Assembly (NCBI GenBank): GCA_949840885.1 | Contig: CATKYJ010000035.1 | Location: forward strand, 1-46,191 | Reading direction: 5' to 3' | Length of the DNA: 46,191 nt | Source of the DNA: an uncultured Acetatifactor sp. | GTDB taxonomy: Bacteria > Bacillota > Clostridia > Lachnospirales > Lachnospiraceae | Shown here: positions 16,396 to 24,211 of the stretch, in pieces | How positions within the stretch are numbered: position 1 is the stretch's first letter | How the letters are laid out: the number at the start of each line of letters is the position of its first letter | Translations under genes and position numbers: made by a program | The notes under the pieces: generated by a model | What the model saw: only the letters and a program-made list of their open reading frames with translations | Databases searched by the model: none | Told to the model about the DNA's origin: nothing

Positions 16396-16947
16396 ATGGA
16401 TATCACGGATAAGAAAAAGAGAGAAAAAAAGCTTGCCATACAGGACATTGCCCTCATGGGTATGATGGTGGCCGTGATAGAGGCATGTAAGGCGGCCATG
16501 GCATTTCTGCCAAACATTGAGCTGACCAGCTTCTGGATTATCCTGTTCACATTGACGCTGCGGTGGCGGATCCTGTTCGTGATTCCGGTGTTTATCCTGG
16601 TGGAGGGAGCGGTCTACGGCTTTGGCCTGTGGTGGGTCATGTACCTGTATGCCTGGCCGCTGCTGGCCTTGGCAGTCTATGTGTGCAGGGAACGGGAATC
16701 TGTGTGGTTCTGGAGCTTTCTGTCGGCGATGTTTGGATTTTCCTTTGGGTTCTTATGTGCCTTTCCCTATGTGGCAATCGGGATCGCGGACAGCGGCCTG
16801 CGGGGCGGTCTGTACGCAGGGTTTACCTGGTGGGTGGCAGGGATCCCCTTTGACATTGCCCACGGCATAGGAAATTTCGCGCTGATGACAGTGCTGTACA
16901 AGCCTGTGCGCCTGGCCATGAAGCGGGTCAGGATAGAAAAATCATAA
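16396..16947 (+). CDS. ECF transporter S component, probably for cobalamin or a precursor
   Basis: 183 residues, about six hydrophobic segments, with the small-substrate-binding S-component look (LAIQDIALMGMMVAVIEACK at the N-terminus; WWVAGIPFDIAHGIGNFALM near the end). S components bind a vitamin and use a shared EcfT-EcfA-EcfA' module, which is not in this window. ATG at 16396 with AGGAG 9 bases upstream is preferred to the earlier in-frame ATG at 16297. The cobalamin riboswitch upstream points to cobalamin or cobinamide as substrate (CbrT/CblT-like role). Confidence 0.82.
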   Translation: MDITDKKKREKKLAIQDIALMGMMVAVIEACKAAMAFLPNIELTSFWIILFTLTLRWRILFVIPVFILVEGAVYGFGLWWVMYLYAWPLLALAVYVCRERESVWFWSFLSAMFGFSFGFLCAFPYVAIGIADSGLRGGLYAGFTWWVAGIPFDIAHGIGNFALMTVLYKPVRLAMKRVRIEKS

Positions 16948-16949
16948 AA

Positions 16950-16999
16950 CATGCCGCCACCCTGGTCCGGATACGGAGCCGGGACAGGACGGCGGCATG
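16950..16999. terminator. Stem-loop between convergent genes
   Basis: Arms CATGCCGCC (16950-16958) and GGCGGCATG (16991-16999) with a GC-rich interior that can fold further. It sits 3 bases after the ECF gene, facing the histidine kinase gene; possibly a two-way terminator although no long T-run follows. Confidence 0.45.
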
Positions 17000-17087
17000 C
17001 TTAGACACGGAACCATTGGCGGGACAGCGGCATGCACGAACGGAATCGGGCGGATACAGCGGATATCAGGAAGCAAGGTATGATAAA

Positions 17088-18515
17088 TTAGTCTTCATCA
17101 TCATTGCTGTCCGCCAGAAGCAATGAGAAGATGAATTCGCTTCCCGCCCCCTCGGTGCTGATGACATTGATATGCTCCCCATGACAGTTTATGATCTCCT
17201 TGACAATGGAGAGGCCCAGCCCGGTGCCTTTCTTATCCTTGCCCCGGGAATAGTCAGACTTATAAAATCTGTCCCAGATCAGCTTCAGATCATCCTTGGG
17301 AATGCCGATGCCCGTGTCTTTCACGGACACAAACAGCTTATTCTTTTTCACAGAGGTCTCCACCTTGATGACGGAATCATGGTGGCTGAACTTGATTGCA
17401 TTGTCCAGCAGGTTGTAGAGAACCTGCTGGATTTTTTCCATATCGGCATTGACATACATGGCCTCGCCGGTGAGAATCATCTCAATGGCAATGGTCTTCT
17501 TGCGGCAGGTGCCCTCAAATGAGGCGGCAGTGCTGCGGATGATGCTGTTGAGGTCAAAGTCCGTTCGCTTTAACAGCATGCCCTTAGTGTTCAGATTGTT
17601 CAGGGACAGCAGGCTGTTGGTGAGCTTGGTGAGACGCTCTGTCTCGTTGAGCACGATGCCCAGATATTTGTCGTGCATTTCCGGGGGGATGGTACCGTCG
17701 ATCATAGCCTCCAGATACCCCCGGATGGAAGTCAGGGGGGAGCGGAAGTCATGGGATACATTGGCAATGAATTTCTTCTGATCGTCCTCCGCGCTGGCGA
17801 TCTGGCTGGCCATGAAGTTTAAGCATACCGCCAGATATCCCATCTCGTCGTCGCTCTCCACCTGGAATTCATAGTGCATATTCCCGGCGGCGTACTGTTC
17901 CGTGGCATAAGTGATCTTCCGCAGGGGAATGTACACCATCTCCGTGAAGAAGATCAGGATGATCAGGGACAGCAGCAGGAGAATCACCAATGTAATATAG
18001 GAAATGTTCAGCATACGGTTGCAGGATTCTTCGATCCGCAGCATGTCGCAGTGGATGACCACATAGCCCTTGACCCTGTAATTGTATGTGATGGGCGAGA
18101 AGACGCTGAGCATTTTCGAGTCGAAATTGCCGAAGAAGTCATTGACCATATAGTAAGCAGATCCGGTGGCGGTGGGATCGAAATTTTCGATGACAATCTC
18201 ATCTTCCACATTCAGGGTCATGCCCGTATCCAGCACCAGGCGGCCGGAGGGGTTGATGATGCGGATGGTGGAGTCCAGATACACGGCCAGGGAGTCCAGC
18301 TGGTCTTTCACGGTCTCCAGATCCGTCTCGCTGGCATACAACCCTGCCGCATAGGTGTCGGAGATGCGGGCGGCCTCCACATAGAGGTCTTCCGCTTTCT
18401 CCCAGATCAGATGCTCCCTGGTCATACTGGGCACAAAGGTAGTGACGATGATGAAGCTGAACACGCCGAAGATGAAGTAGGCCAGTATGAATTTCAGGTA
18501 GAGGGTCTTTTTCAT
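17088..18515 (-). CDS. Sensor histidine kinase
   Basis: 475 residues. A membrane segment at about 8-28, an extracellular sensing region to about 168, a second membrane segment at about 172-192 and a HAMP linker lead to HisKA with the phosphorylated His about residue 255 (ANVSHDFRSPLTSIRGYLEA). The ATPase domain has N box NLLDNAIKFS, G1 DTGIGIP, an F box and G2 KGTGLGLSIVKE. The gene overlaps the response regulator by 4 bases (ATGA), so they form one pair. Signal unknown. Confidence 0.95.
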   Translation of the reverse strand: MKKTLYLKFILAYFIFGVFSFIIVTTFVPSMTREHLIWEKAEDLYVEAARISDTYAAGLYASETDLETVKDQLDSLAVYLDSTIRIINPSGRLVLDTGMTLNVEDEIVIENFDPTATGSAYYMVNDFFGNFDSKMLSVFSPITYNYRVKGYVVIHCDMLRIEESCNRMLNISYITLVILLLLSLIILIFFTEMVYIPLRKITYATEQYAAGNMHYEFQVESDDEMGYLAVCLNFMASQIASAEDDQKKFIANVSHDFRSPLTSIRGYLEAMIDGTIPPEMHDKYLGIVLNETERLTKLTNSLLSLNNLNTKGMLLKRTDFDLNSIIRSTAASFEGTCRKKTIAIEMILTGEAMYVNADMEKIQQVLYNLLDNAIKFSHHDSVIKVETSVKKNKLFVSVKDTGIGIPKDDLKLIWDRFYKSDYSRGKDKKGTGLGLSIVKEIINCHGEHINVISTEGAGSEFIFSLLLADSNDDED

Positions 18516-19222
18516 GTATTGCGTACCTCGAATTTATAGCCCACGCCCCAGATCGTCGTGATTTTCCAGTTGGCGTGGTCCTTGATCTTCTCCCGAAGAC
18601 GCTTGATGTGCACGTCCACGGTGCGGGTGTCCCCCACATACTCATAGCCCCAGATCTGGTCTAAGAGCTGCTCTCTGGTGAAGACATGGTTGGGGGAGGA
18701 AGCCAGGAAATACAATAGCTCCAGCTCCTTTGGCGGCATATCCACTGTGCGCCCCATGTAGAGCACGGAATAGTTGGTCAGGTTCACGGACAGATCCGTG
18801 TACTGCACGCACTTGTCGGCGGAAGCTGACGGTGCGGGGGCCGGGGCGGCAGGCTTGTAGCGGCGCAGCACAGCCTTGGCCCTGGCCACCAGTTCCTTGG
18901 AATCGAAAGGCTTCTCGATATAGTCGTCGGCGCCCAGCTCCAGCCCCAGCACCTTGTCAAAGATCTCGCCTTTGGCGGAGAGCATGATAATGGGGACGGT
19001 ATATTTGCCGCGCACCTCCCTGCAGACCTGGTAGCCGTCCATGCCGGGCAGCATGATGTCCAGCAGGATCAGGTTGGGGGAAAAGCTTTCCATGGCCGGC
19101 ATTACGGATTCCCCGTCGTTGACGATCATGGTCTCGTAGCACTCCTTGGTCAGGTAGAGGGCTATCAGTTCGGCGATGTTATTGTCGTCATCTACGATTA
19201 AAATTTTCTGCTTACTTACCAT
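18512..19222 (-). CDS. OmpR/PhoB-family response regulator
   Basis: 236 residues. The receiver domain has the acidic pair at D11-D12, phosphoacceptor D55 (LILLDIMLPGMDGY) and K104 (IEKPF). A short Ala/Pro linker follows, then a winged helix (ELLYFLASSPNHVFTREQLL, then TVDVHIKRLREKI and GVGYKFEV). CAGGAG lies 6 bases before the ATG. It pairs with the overlapping kinase gene. mutS2 ends 118 bases upstream on the same strand and could be co-transcribed. Confidence 0.96.
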   Translation of the reverse strand: MVSKQKILIVDDDNNIAELIALYLTKECYETMIVNDGESVMPAMESFSPNLILLDIMLPGMDGYQVCREVRGKYTVPIIMLSAKGEIFDKVLGLELGADDYIEKPFDSKELVARAKAVLRRYKPAAPAPAPSASADKCVQYTDLSVNLTNYSVLYMGRTVDMPPKELELLYFLASSPNHVFTREQLLDQIWGYEYVGDTRTVDVHIKRLREKIKDHANWKITTIWGVGYKFEVRNT

Positions 19223-19340
19223 TTCGCACTCCTGCTTTGATTTTCTTCTTTGATTTTCTTATTTCGCGTTTATTTTGTATTCTGCCTGCGGTTCAGCCAT
19301 GCCGCCGCCGGTGCCGTTCTTGCGCCTGGCGGCTTTTGGC

Positions 19341-21734
19341 CTATTTAAAGGTGACAATGGTGACGCCGGAATCCCCCTCGCCGTATTCTCCCAGCCGGTA
19401 CTCTTTTACATATTTCAGGCGCTTCAGATGTCCGTGTACGGCATTGCGCAGAGCGCCGGTCCCTTTTCCGTGCACCACCCGGACGCTTGGCAAGTGGGCC
19501 AGGTAGGCGTCGTCCAAGTATTTGTCCAGAAGCGCCAGAGCCTCGTCCACGGTCTTGCCCAGGAGGTTGATCTCCGTGGAGATGGACATGGTCTTTGCCA
19601 TCTTCATCTTGCCCGTGCGGTCACCGCCGCCGCTTCGCTGGAGCTTGGGGGAGGTGACGGTCTCCTCCTGGACATAGACCAGGTCTTTTACATTGGTATG
19701 GGTGCGGATGATGCCGCACTGCACGAACAGCGCCCCCTTGGCGTCCGGCAGGGTGCTGACAGTGCCTGTCAGGCCCATGGAGACGATTTTTACGGAATCG
19801 CCTTTTTTCAGCTTCTTCGGGTCTATGGTCTTGCGCTCCGGAGCTTTCAGGCTGCTTCCGCTTACGGAGAGCCGGTCGTTCTTCTCGTTTATCTTGTCCC
19901 GGACTTTCTGGCGCTTCTGCTCCAGCTCCCGGATGTCCGCGCCGGTACCTGCCTTGTGGAAGTCCCGGATGGTCTCGTCGGCTACTTCCTTGGCCTCCTG
20001 GAGGATTTCCCTGGCCTTTTCGTTGGCCTCCCGCAGAATCCGGTCCTTTGCCTGGTCTATCTTTTCGTTCTTCTGCCTAAGCTGCTCCCGGAGGGTGCGG
20101 ATTTCCTCCTTGTGCCGGGCGATTTCCAGCTGCTCCTTTTCGATGGTGACGCGGCTGTGCTCCAAGTCCGCGATCACGTCCTCGAAAGTCTTGTCCTCCT
20201 TGCCGATCTGCTCTCTGGCGGCGTTTATGATCTCATCGGAGAGCCCCAGCTTGGAGGAGATGGCGAAAGCGTTGCTCTTCCCGGGGATGCCGATGAGCAG
20301 CCGGTAGGTGGGCTGTAAGGTCTCCACGTTAAATTCGCAGCAGGCGTTCTCCACAAAGGAGGTGGAGAGGGCGTAGATCTTTAATTCGCTGTAGTGGGTG
20401 GTGGCCATGGTGCGGATGCCCCTGTCGTGGAGGTAGTTCAGCACTGCAATGGCCAGGGCCGCGCCCTCCGTAGGATCCGTGCCCGCCCCCAGCTCGTCGA
20501 AGAGACAGAGAGAATCCGCGTCCGCATGCTCTAAGATATGGACAATGCTCTTCATGTGGGAGGAGAAAGTGGACAGGCTCTGCTCAATGCTCTGCTCGTC
20601 CCCAATATCCGCGTATACCTCTGTGAAAACGGACAGCTCCGAGCGGTCCAGGGCAGGGATGTGGAGTCCTGCCTGGCCCATGAGGGTGAAGAGGCCTACG
20701 GTCTTTAAGGAGACAGTCTTGCCGCCGGTGTTGGGGCCGGTGATAACAAGGAGGTCAAAATCCCTGCCTAAATGGATGTCAATGGGCACTACCCTTTTCT
20801 TGTCCAATAAGGGATGGCGGCCTTTGCGGATATTTACGTATCTGTCTTCGTTAAACAGGGGCTCCGTGGCGTTCATGTCCATGGCCAGTTCCGCCTTGGC
20901 GAAGATGAAGTCCAGGAGGGTCATGAGCTTCAGGTCATTTGCCAGCTCCTCCGTATGAGCCCCGGCCTGGGCGCTTAAGTCCGCCAGGATCCGGCCGATT
21001 TCCTCCTTTTCTTCCAGCTCTAGCTCTCTGAGCTTGTTGTTCAGTTCCACTACGGCGGCGGGCTCTATGAAATAGGTGGAGCCTGTGGCGGACTGGTCGT
21101 GGATCATGCCGTTTACCTGACCTTTGTACTCTGCCTTGATGGGGATGCAGTAACGGTTGCCCCGCATGGTGATCACCGCGTCCTGGAGATAGGTGCGATA
21201 GGAGCCGCTTAGCATGGAGGTAAGCTGACCATGTATCTTGTCATTGGTCTGCAGCATGGAGCGGCGGATGCTTTTTAACTTCGGGCTGGCATCGTCCGCG
21301 ATCTCCTCCTCGGAGAGGATGCAGCGGTGGATCTCACTGGCCAGGCCTGCGAGGGGAGTGAGCTGCTCGAAGTATTCGTCCAGGGTGTCCTCGGGGGCAT
21401 CCTCCCGGTCCCGCCTGCCATAGGCCTTGATGCGGCCTACATTATCCAGCATGGAGGCAATGTTTAAAAGCTCTAAGATGGACAGGGTGCTGCCCACCTC
21501 CAGGGAGCGGATGGTAAAGCCCAGATCCTTGTTGTTGCCAAAGGAGGTGCTGCCCAGTTTAAACAGGCGGCGCAGGGCATCCGCGGTCTGGCGCTGATTC
21601 TTGCGGATTTCCTCTAAGTCAGTGGACGGGACAAGCTCCCTGCAGAGCTTCTTGCCCGGTGCAGAGTCGGCCTTGTCCGCCAATATTTCGATGATTTTGT
21701 TGTATTCTAAGGTTTTTAACACTTTTTCGTTCAT
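19341..21734 (-). CDS. mutS2: MutS2/RqcU: ribosome-rescue and recombination-control ATPase
   Basis: 797 residues, full length. Core and clamp helices are followed by an ABC-type ATPase with Walker A GPNTGGKT (about 333-340) and Walker B LCLFDELGAGTDP. A long coiled coil (about 505-640) and a C-terminal Smr domain follow (INLLGKTVDEALALL ... VRVVHGKGTGALR), the nuclease part. In Bacillus the protein splits collided ribosomes; in other bacteria it limits recombination. AAAGGAG lies 5 bases before the ATG. Nothing unusual in sequence. Confidence 0.97.
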   Translation of the reverse strand: MNEKVLKTLEYNKIIEILADKADSAPGKKLCRELVPSTDLEEIRKNQRQTADALRRLFKLGSTSFGNNKDLGFTIRSLEVGSTLSILELLNIASMLDNVGRIKAYGRRDREDAPEDTLDEYFEQLTPLAGLASEIHRCILSEEEIADDASPKLKSIRRSMLQTNDKIHGQLTSMLSGSYRTYLQDAVITMRGNRYCIPIKAEYKGQVNGMIHDQSATGSTYFIEPAAVVELNNKLRELELEEKEEIGRILADLSAQAGAHTEELANDLKLMTLLDFIFAKAELAMDMNATEPLFNEDRYVNIRKGRHPLLDKKRVVPIDIHLGRDFDLLVITGPNTGGKTVSLKTVGLFTLMGQAGLHIPALDRSELSVFTEVYADIGDEQSIEQSLSTFSSHMKSIVHILEHADADSLCLFDELGAGTDPTEGAALAIAVLNYLHDRGIRTMATTHYSELKIYALSTSFVENACCEFNVETLQPTYRLLIGIPGKSNAFAISSKLGLSDEIINAAREQIGKEDKTFEDVIADLEHSRVTIEKEQLEIARHKEEIRTLREQLRQKNEKIDQAKDRILREANEKAREILQEAKEVADETIRDFHKAGTGADIRELEQKRQKVRDKINEKNDRLSVSGSSLKAPERKTIDPKKLKKGDSVKIVSMGLTGTVSTLPDAKGALFVQCGIIRTHTNVKDLVYVQEETVTSPKLQRSGGGDRTGKMKMAKTMSISTEINLLGKTVDEALALLDKYLDDAYLAHLPSVRVVHGKGTGALRNAVHGHLKRLKYVKEYRLGEYGEGDSGVTIVTFK

Positions 21735-21926
21735 GAGGGCTCCTTTATTCTGTGGGAAAATCCCGACTACCTAATATTTCCTATAATGGCGCTTTGATAA
21801 ACTTCCCAAATATTGAAGTTTCCTTTCGCAGTATTTGTACAAGAGGAACTCCGCGGCAGGACATTTACCGGCTGATGGGACTCCTGGCTTTCTTGAGCAT
21901 CGGGTTTTCCTTTGAAAACTCCTCAC

Positions 21927-22484
21927 TTATAAATCCACGCCCTCAAAGATTTCCTGTAATTTCATGCTGATGTGGGGGAAAGCCCGCAGACGGATTTCGA
22001 CTTCAGCGTTATAGTACTTTTCCTCCGCATCATCCTGCAGGATATAGCTTTCCTCCAGGACATAGCGGCCCTCTCTGAGATAATAGATTTCCAGATGGCC
22101 GTCCGGGGAGAGGATCCAGTATTCCTCCACGCCGGCTTTCTCGTAGATATCCTTTTTCTCCGACCTGTCCAGCTTGGCGGTGGAGGGGCTTAAGGTTTCT
22201 GCGATGAACCTGGGAACTCCGCTGTAGGCGCCGCCCTTTAAATGCTTTCTGTCGCAGATGATCATGATGTCCGGGCACAGATAGTCATCGTTTTCGTCCG
22301 GATGGTATTTAAAATCCAGGTTTTCTATGGAGACGATACATATACTGTCCTTTAATCCCTGCTTTATGATTGCGTAGAGATTCCCGTTCACGATTCCGTG
22401 CTGATAGCTAGGAGCAGGCGACATATCATAAATCACGCCGGCTATTTTTTCATCTTTCCTGCGTTCCGGTTCGGCCATTCCCAT
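21927..22484 (-). CDS. Uma2-family (DUF820) endonuclease-fold protein
   Basis: 185 residues of the Uma2/PD-(D/E)XK type. Visible are YLCPDIMIICD (catalytic Asp strand), PRFIAETLSPSTAKLDRSEK (Glu and downstream Lys region) and YEKAGVEEYWILSPDG. These small proteins are common in Lachnospiraceae and cyanobacteria; their cellular role is not known, though the fold implies nuclease activity. AAGGAG precedes the ATG by about 10 bases. The 190 bases to mutS2 hold no gene I can support. Confidence 0.88.
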   Translation of the reverse strand: MGMAEPERRKDEKIAGVIYDMSPAPSYQHGIVNGNLYAIIKQGLKDSICIVSIENLDFKYHPDENDDYLCPDIMIICDRKHLKGGAYSGVPRFIAETLSPSTAKLDRSEKKDIYEKAGVEEYWILSPDGHLEIYYLREGRYVLEESYILQDDAEEKYYNAEVEIRLRAFPHISMKLQEIFEGVDL

Positions 22485-22671
22485 ACGGTCTCATCTCCTT
22501 TTTGCTTTCATTCTACCACATGCCGGTATATTTGCCAACAAAAATCAGGGGGAAAATCGTCCGAAAAGCCGTATTGAGAGAGCCCCTGCTCTTTTGCAGT
22601 CTGTAACAAAAGCGCCCGCCCCTGCAGGGCAGGCCCGCAAAAAAGTCCTTATAAAAAAAGAAAAATGTACC

Positions 22672-22700
22672 TTGACACCCCTAAGCCCAGGTGCCATAAT
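22672..22700 (+). promoter_or_regulatory. Promoter of the OPA-type MFS transporter gene
   Basis: TTGACA (22672-22677), 17-base spacer, CATAAT (22695-22700). Because the promoter lies at 22672, the earlier in-frame ATG at 22594 cannot be the start; ATG 22738 is. Confidence 0.7.
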
Positions 22701-22737
22701 ACAGTTCATCAAACAACGAATCGGAGGGCTGGCTGCC

Positions 22738-24036
22738 ATGCTGACAAAACTGACGTCCGAGAAACAGATGAAATTTCTCTGCCTCCTCTGCTGCCTGGCT
22801 TATTTCATAAGCTACCTGACAAGAATCAACTATGCTGCCTGTATGGTTGAGCTTCAAAGCGCCCTCCGGATAGGGAAGAGCATTGCCGGACTGCCTGTGA
22901 CAGCCTGCTTCCTAAGCTATGGGCTGGGACAGGTGGTCTGCGGTTTTTTAGGGGACAAGATAAAGCCCCAGCTGATGATCTTCGCGGGACTGACCGGGGC
23001 GTGCGCCTGCAATTTGTCGGTGGCCTGCTTTGCCAGGATGGAGATCATTATCCCGGTCTGGTGTGCCAACGGCTTTTTCCAGGCCATGCTCTGGCCTCCC
23101 ATGGTGCGGATCATGGCGGAATGCCTGAACATGAAATGGTATCAGCATGCATGTGTGCTGGTGTCCATGGCTTCCTCTGCCGCCACCATTGTGGTCTATA
23201 TGCTGACGCCGGTATGCATCCAGGTATCCGGCTGGAGAGCCGTGTTCCTGCTGCCTGCGGCGCTGGGAATCGGGGCGGCTTTTTTCTGGCTGTTCCACAC
23301 CCGCAGACTGATCGGGGCGGGCGCTGCGGAGCCTGAGGGAAAGACGGCTTCGGACAATGCCCAGCGGACAGCACCCGAAGAGAAGCCGGGAAATGCGCGC
23401 CCGGAACCGGGACAGGACGGCCAGGGGAGAAAGAAGTCCCTGCTGCTGCAGTTGCTGGCGGACGCCCCTCTGGCAGTGATCCTCATTGCCATTGTCCTGC
23501 AGGGAATTCTGCGGGACGGCATAACCACATGGATGCCCGTATACATGAGCGAGAACTTCGGCATGAGCAATGCCAGCTCCATTTTGTCCGCAGCCGCGCT
23601 GCCTGTTTTTAGCGTGTTCAGCGTGCTGATTGCCTCTGCGCTTCTAAGCCGCCTGAAGAACGAGGTCTTTACTGCGGCAAGCCTTTTTGTGGCAGGCGGT
23701 ATGGCGGGGGCTGTCATGCTGGCGGTGTTCGACAGTCTGCCGGCGGTATGCATTGTAATGATGACTCTGATTACCGGCTGCGCTCATGGCATCAACCTGA
23801 TGCTGATCAGCAGGGTGCCGGGGCATTTCACCAGGTACGGAAAGGTTTCTTCGGTGTCGGGTATCCTGAACTCCGCCACCTATGTAGGCAGTTCCCTGTC
23901 CACTTATGGGTTCGGAGCCGTGGCGGAGGCGGCCGGGTGGAGGCCTGTGGTGGGCATCTGGATCGGGGTCTGCGTGGCCGGAGCGATACTTATGTTCCTG
24001 GTGAAGAGGAAGTGGGCGCGGTTTTGCGGACAATGA
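22738..24036 (+). CDS. MFS transporter, organophosphate:phosphate antiporter-like
   Basis: 432 residues with about twelve membrane segments in two halves joined by a charged loop (about 200-235). The N-terminal YFISYLTRINYAACMVELQ resembles the GlpT/UhpT (OPA) branch, where Arg in the first helices binds phosphate. GGAGGG lies 10 bases before the ATG. Likely moves a phosphorylated or acidic small molecule; the true substrate cannot be told. It stands alone with its own promoter. Confidence 0.82.
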   Translation: MLTKLTSEKQMKFLCLLCCLAYFISYLTRINYAACMVELQSALRIGKSIAGLPVTACFLSYGLGQVVCGFLGDKIKPQLMIFAGLTGACACNLSVACFARMEIIIPVWCANGFFQAMLWPPMVRIMAECLNMKWYQHACVLVSMASSAATIVVYMLTPVCIQVSGWRAVFLLPAALGIGAAFFWLFHTRRLIGAGAAEPEGKTASDNAQRTAPEEKPGNARPEPGQDGQGRKKSLLLQLLADAPLAVILIAIVLQGILRDGITTWMPVYMSENFGMSNASSILSAAALPVFSVFSVLIASALLSRLKNEVFTAASLFVAGGMAGAVMLAVFDSLPAVCIVMMTLITGCAHGINLMLISRVPGHFTRYGKVSSVSGILNSATYVGSSLSTYGFGAVAEAAGWRPVVGIWIGVCVAGAILMFLVKRKWARFCGQ

Positions 24037-24094
24037 ACCGGAGATTGAAGAATGTTTGCAGAACGTCCGCAGAACGTCCGTTTGCATAAAACCC

Positions 24095-24123
24095 TTGCAA
24101 TTCTTCCGACAGACAGATATAAT
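24095..24123 (+). promoter_or_regulatory. Promoter of the fused methyltransferase gene
   Basis: TTGCAA (24095-24100), 17-base spacer, TATAAT (24118-24123). A short tandem repeat (AGAACGTCCGC twice, about 24060-24080) lies just upstream and might bind a protein. Confidence 0.65.
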
Positions 24124-24211
24124 GAAGATGGCTTCGCAAAGCCTGAGGAATATGGGAAGTTATTTTGAGGCAGTTCCTTAGAATGCCGGGAGGCGGGCCG
24201 AAGCGAAAGAT

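Noticed and set aside
22605..22640. GC-rich hairpin before the OPA-type transporter as a terminator
   Set aside because: No gene ends here on either strand and the T-run is short; left unassigned.
22594..22737. N-terminal extension of the OPA-type transporter
   Set aside because: A good promoter lies inside it (22672-22700), and GGAGGG precedes ATG 22738.
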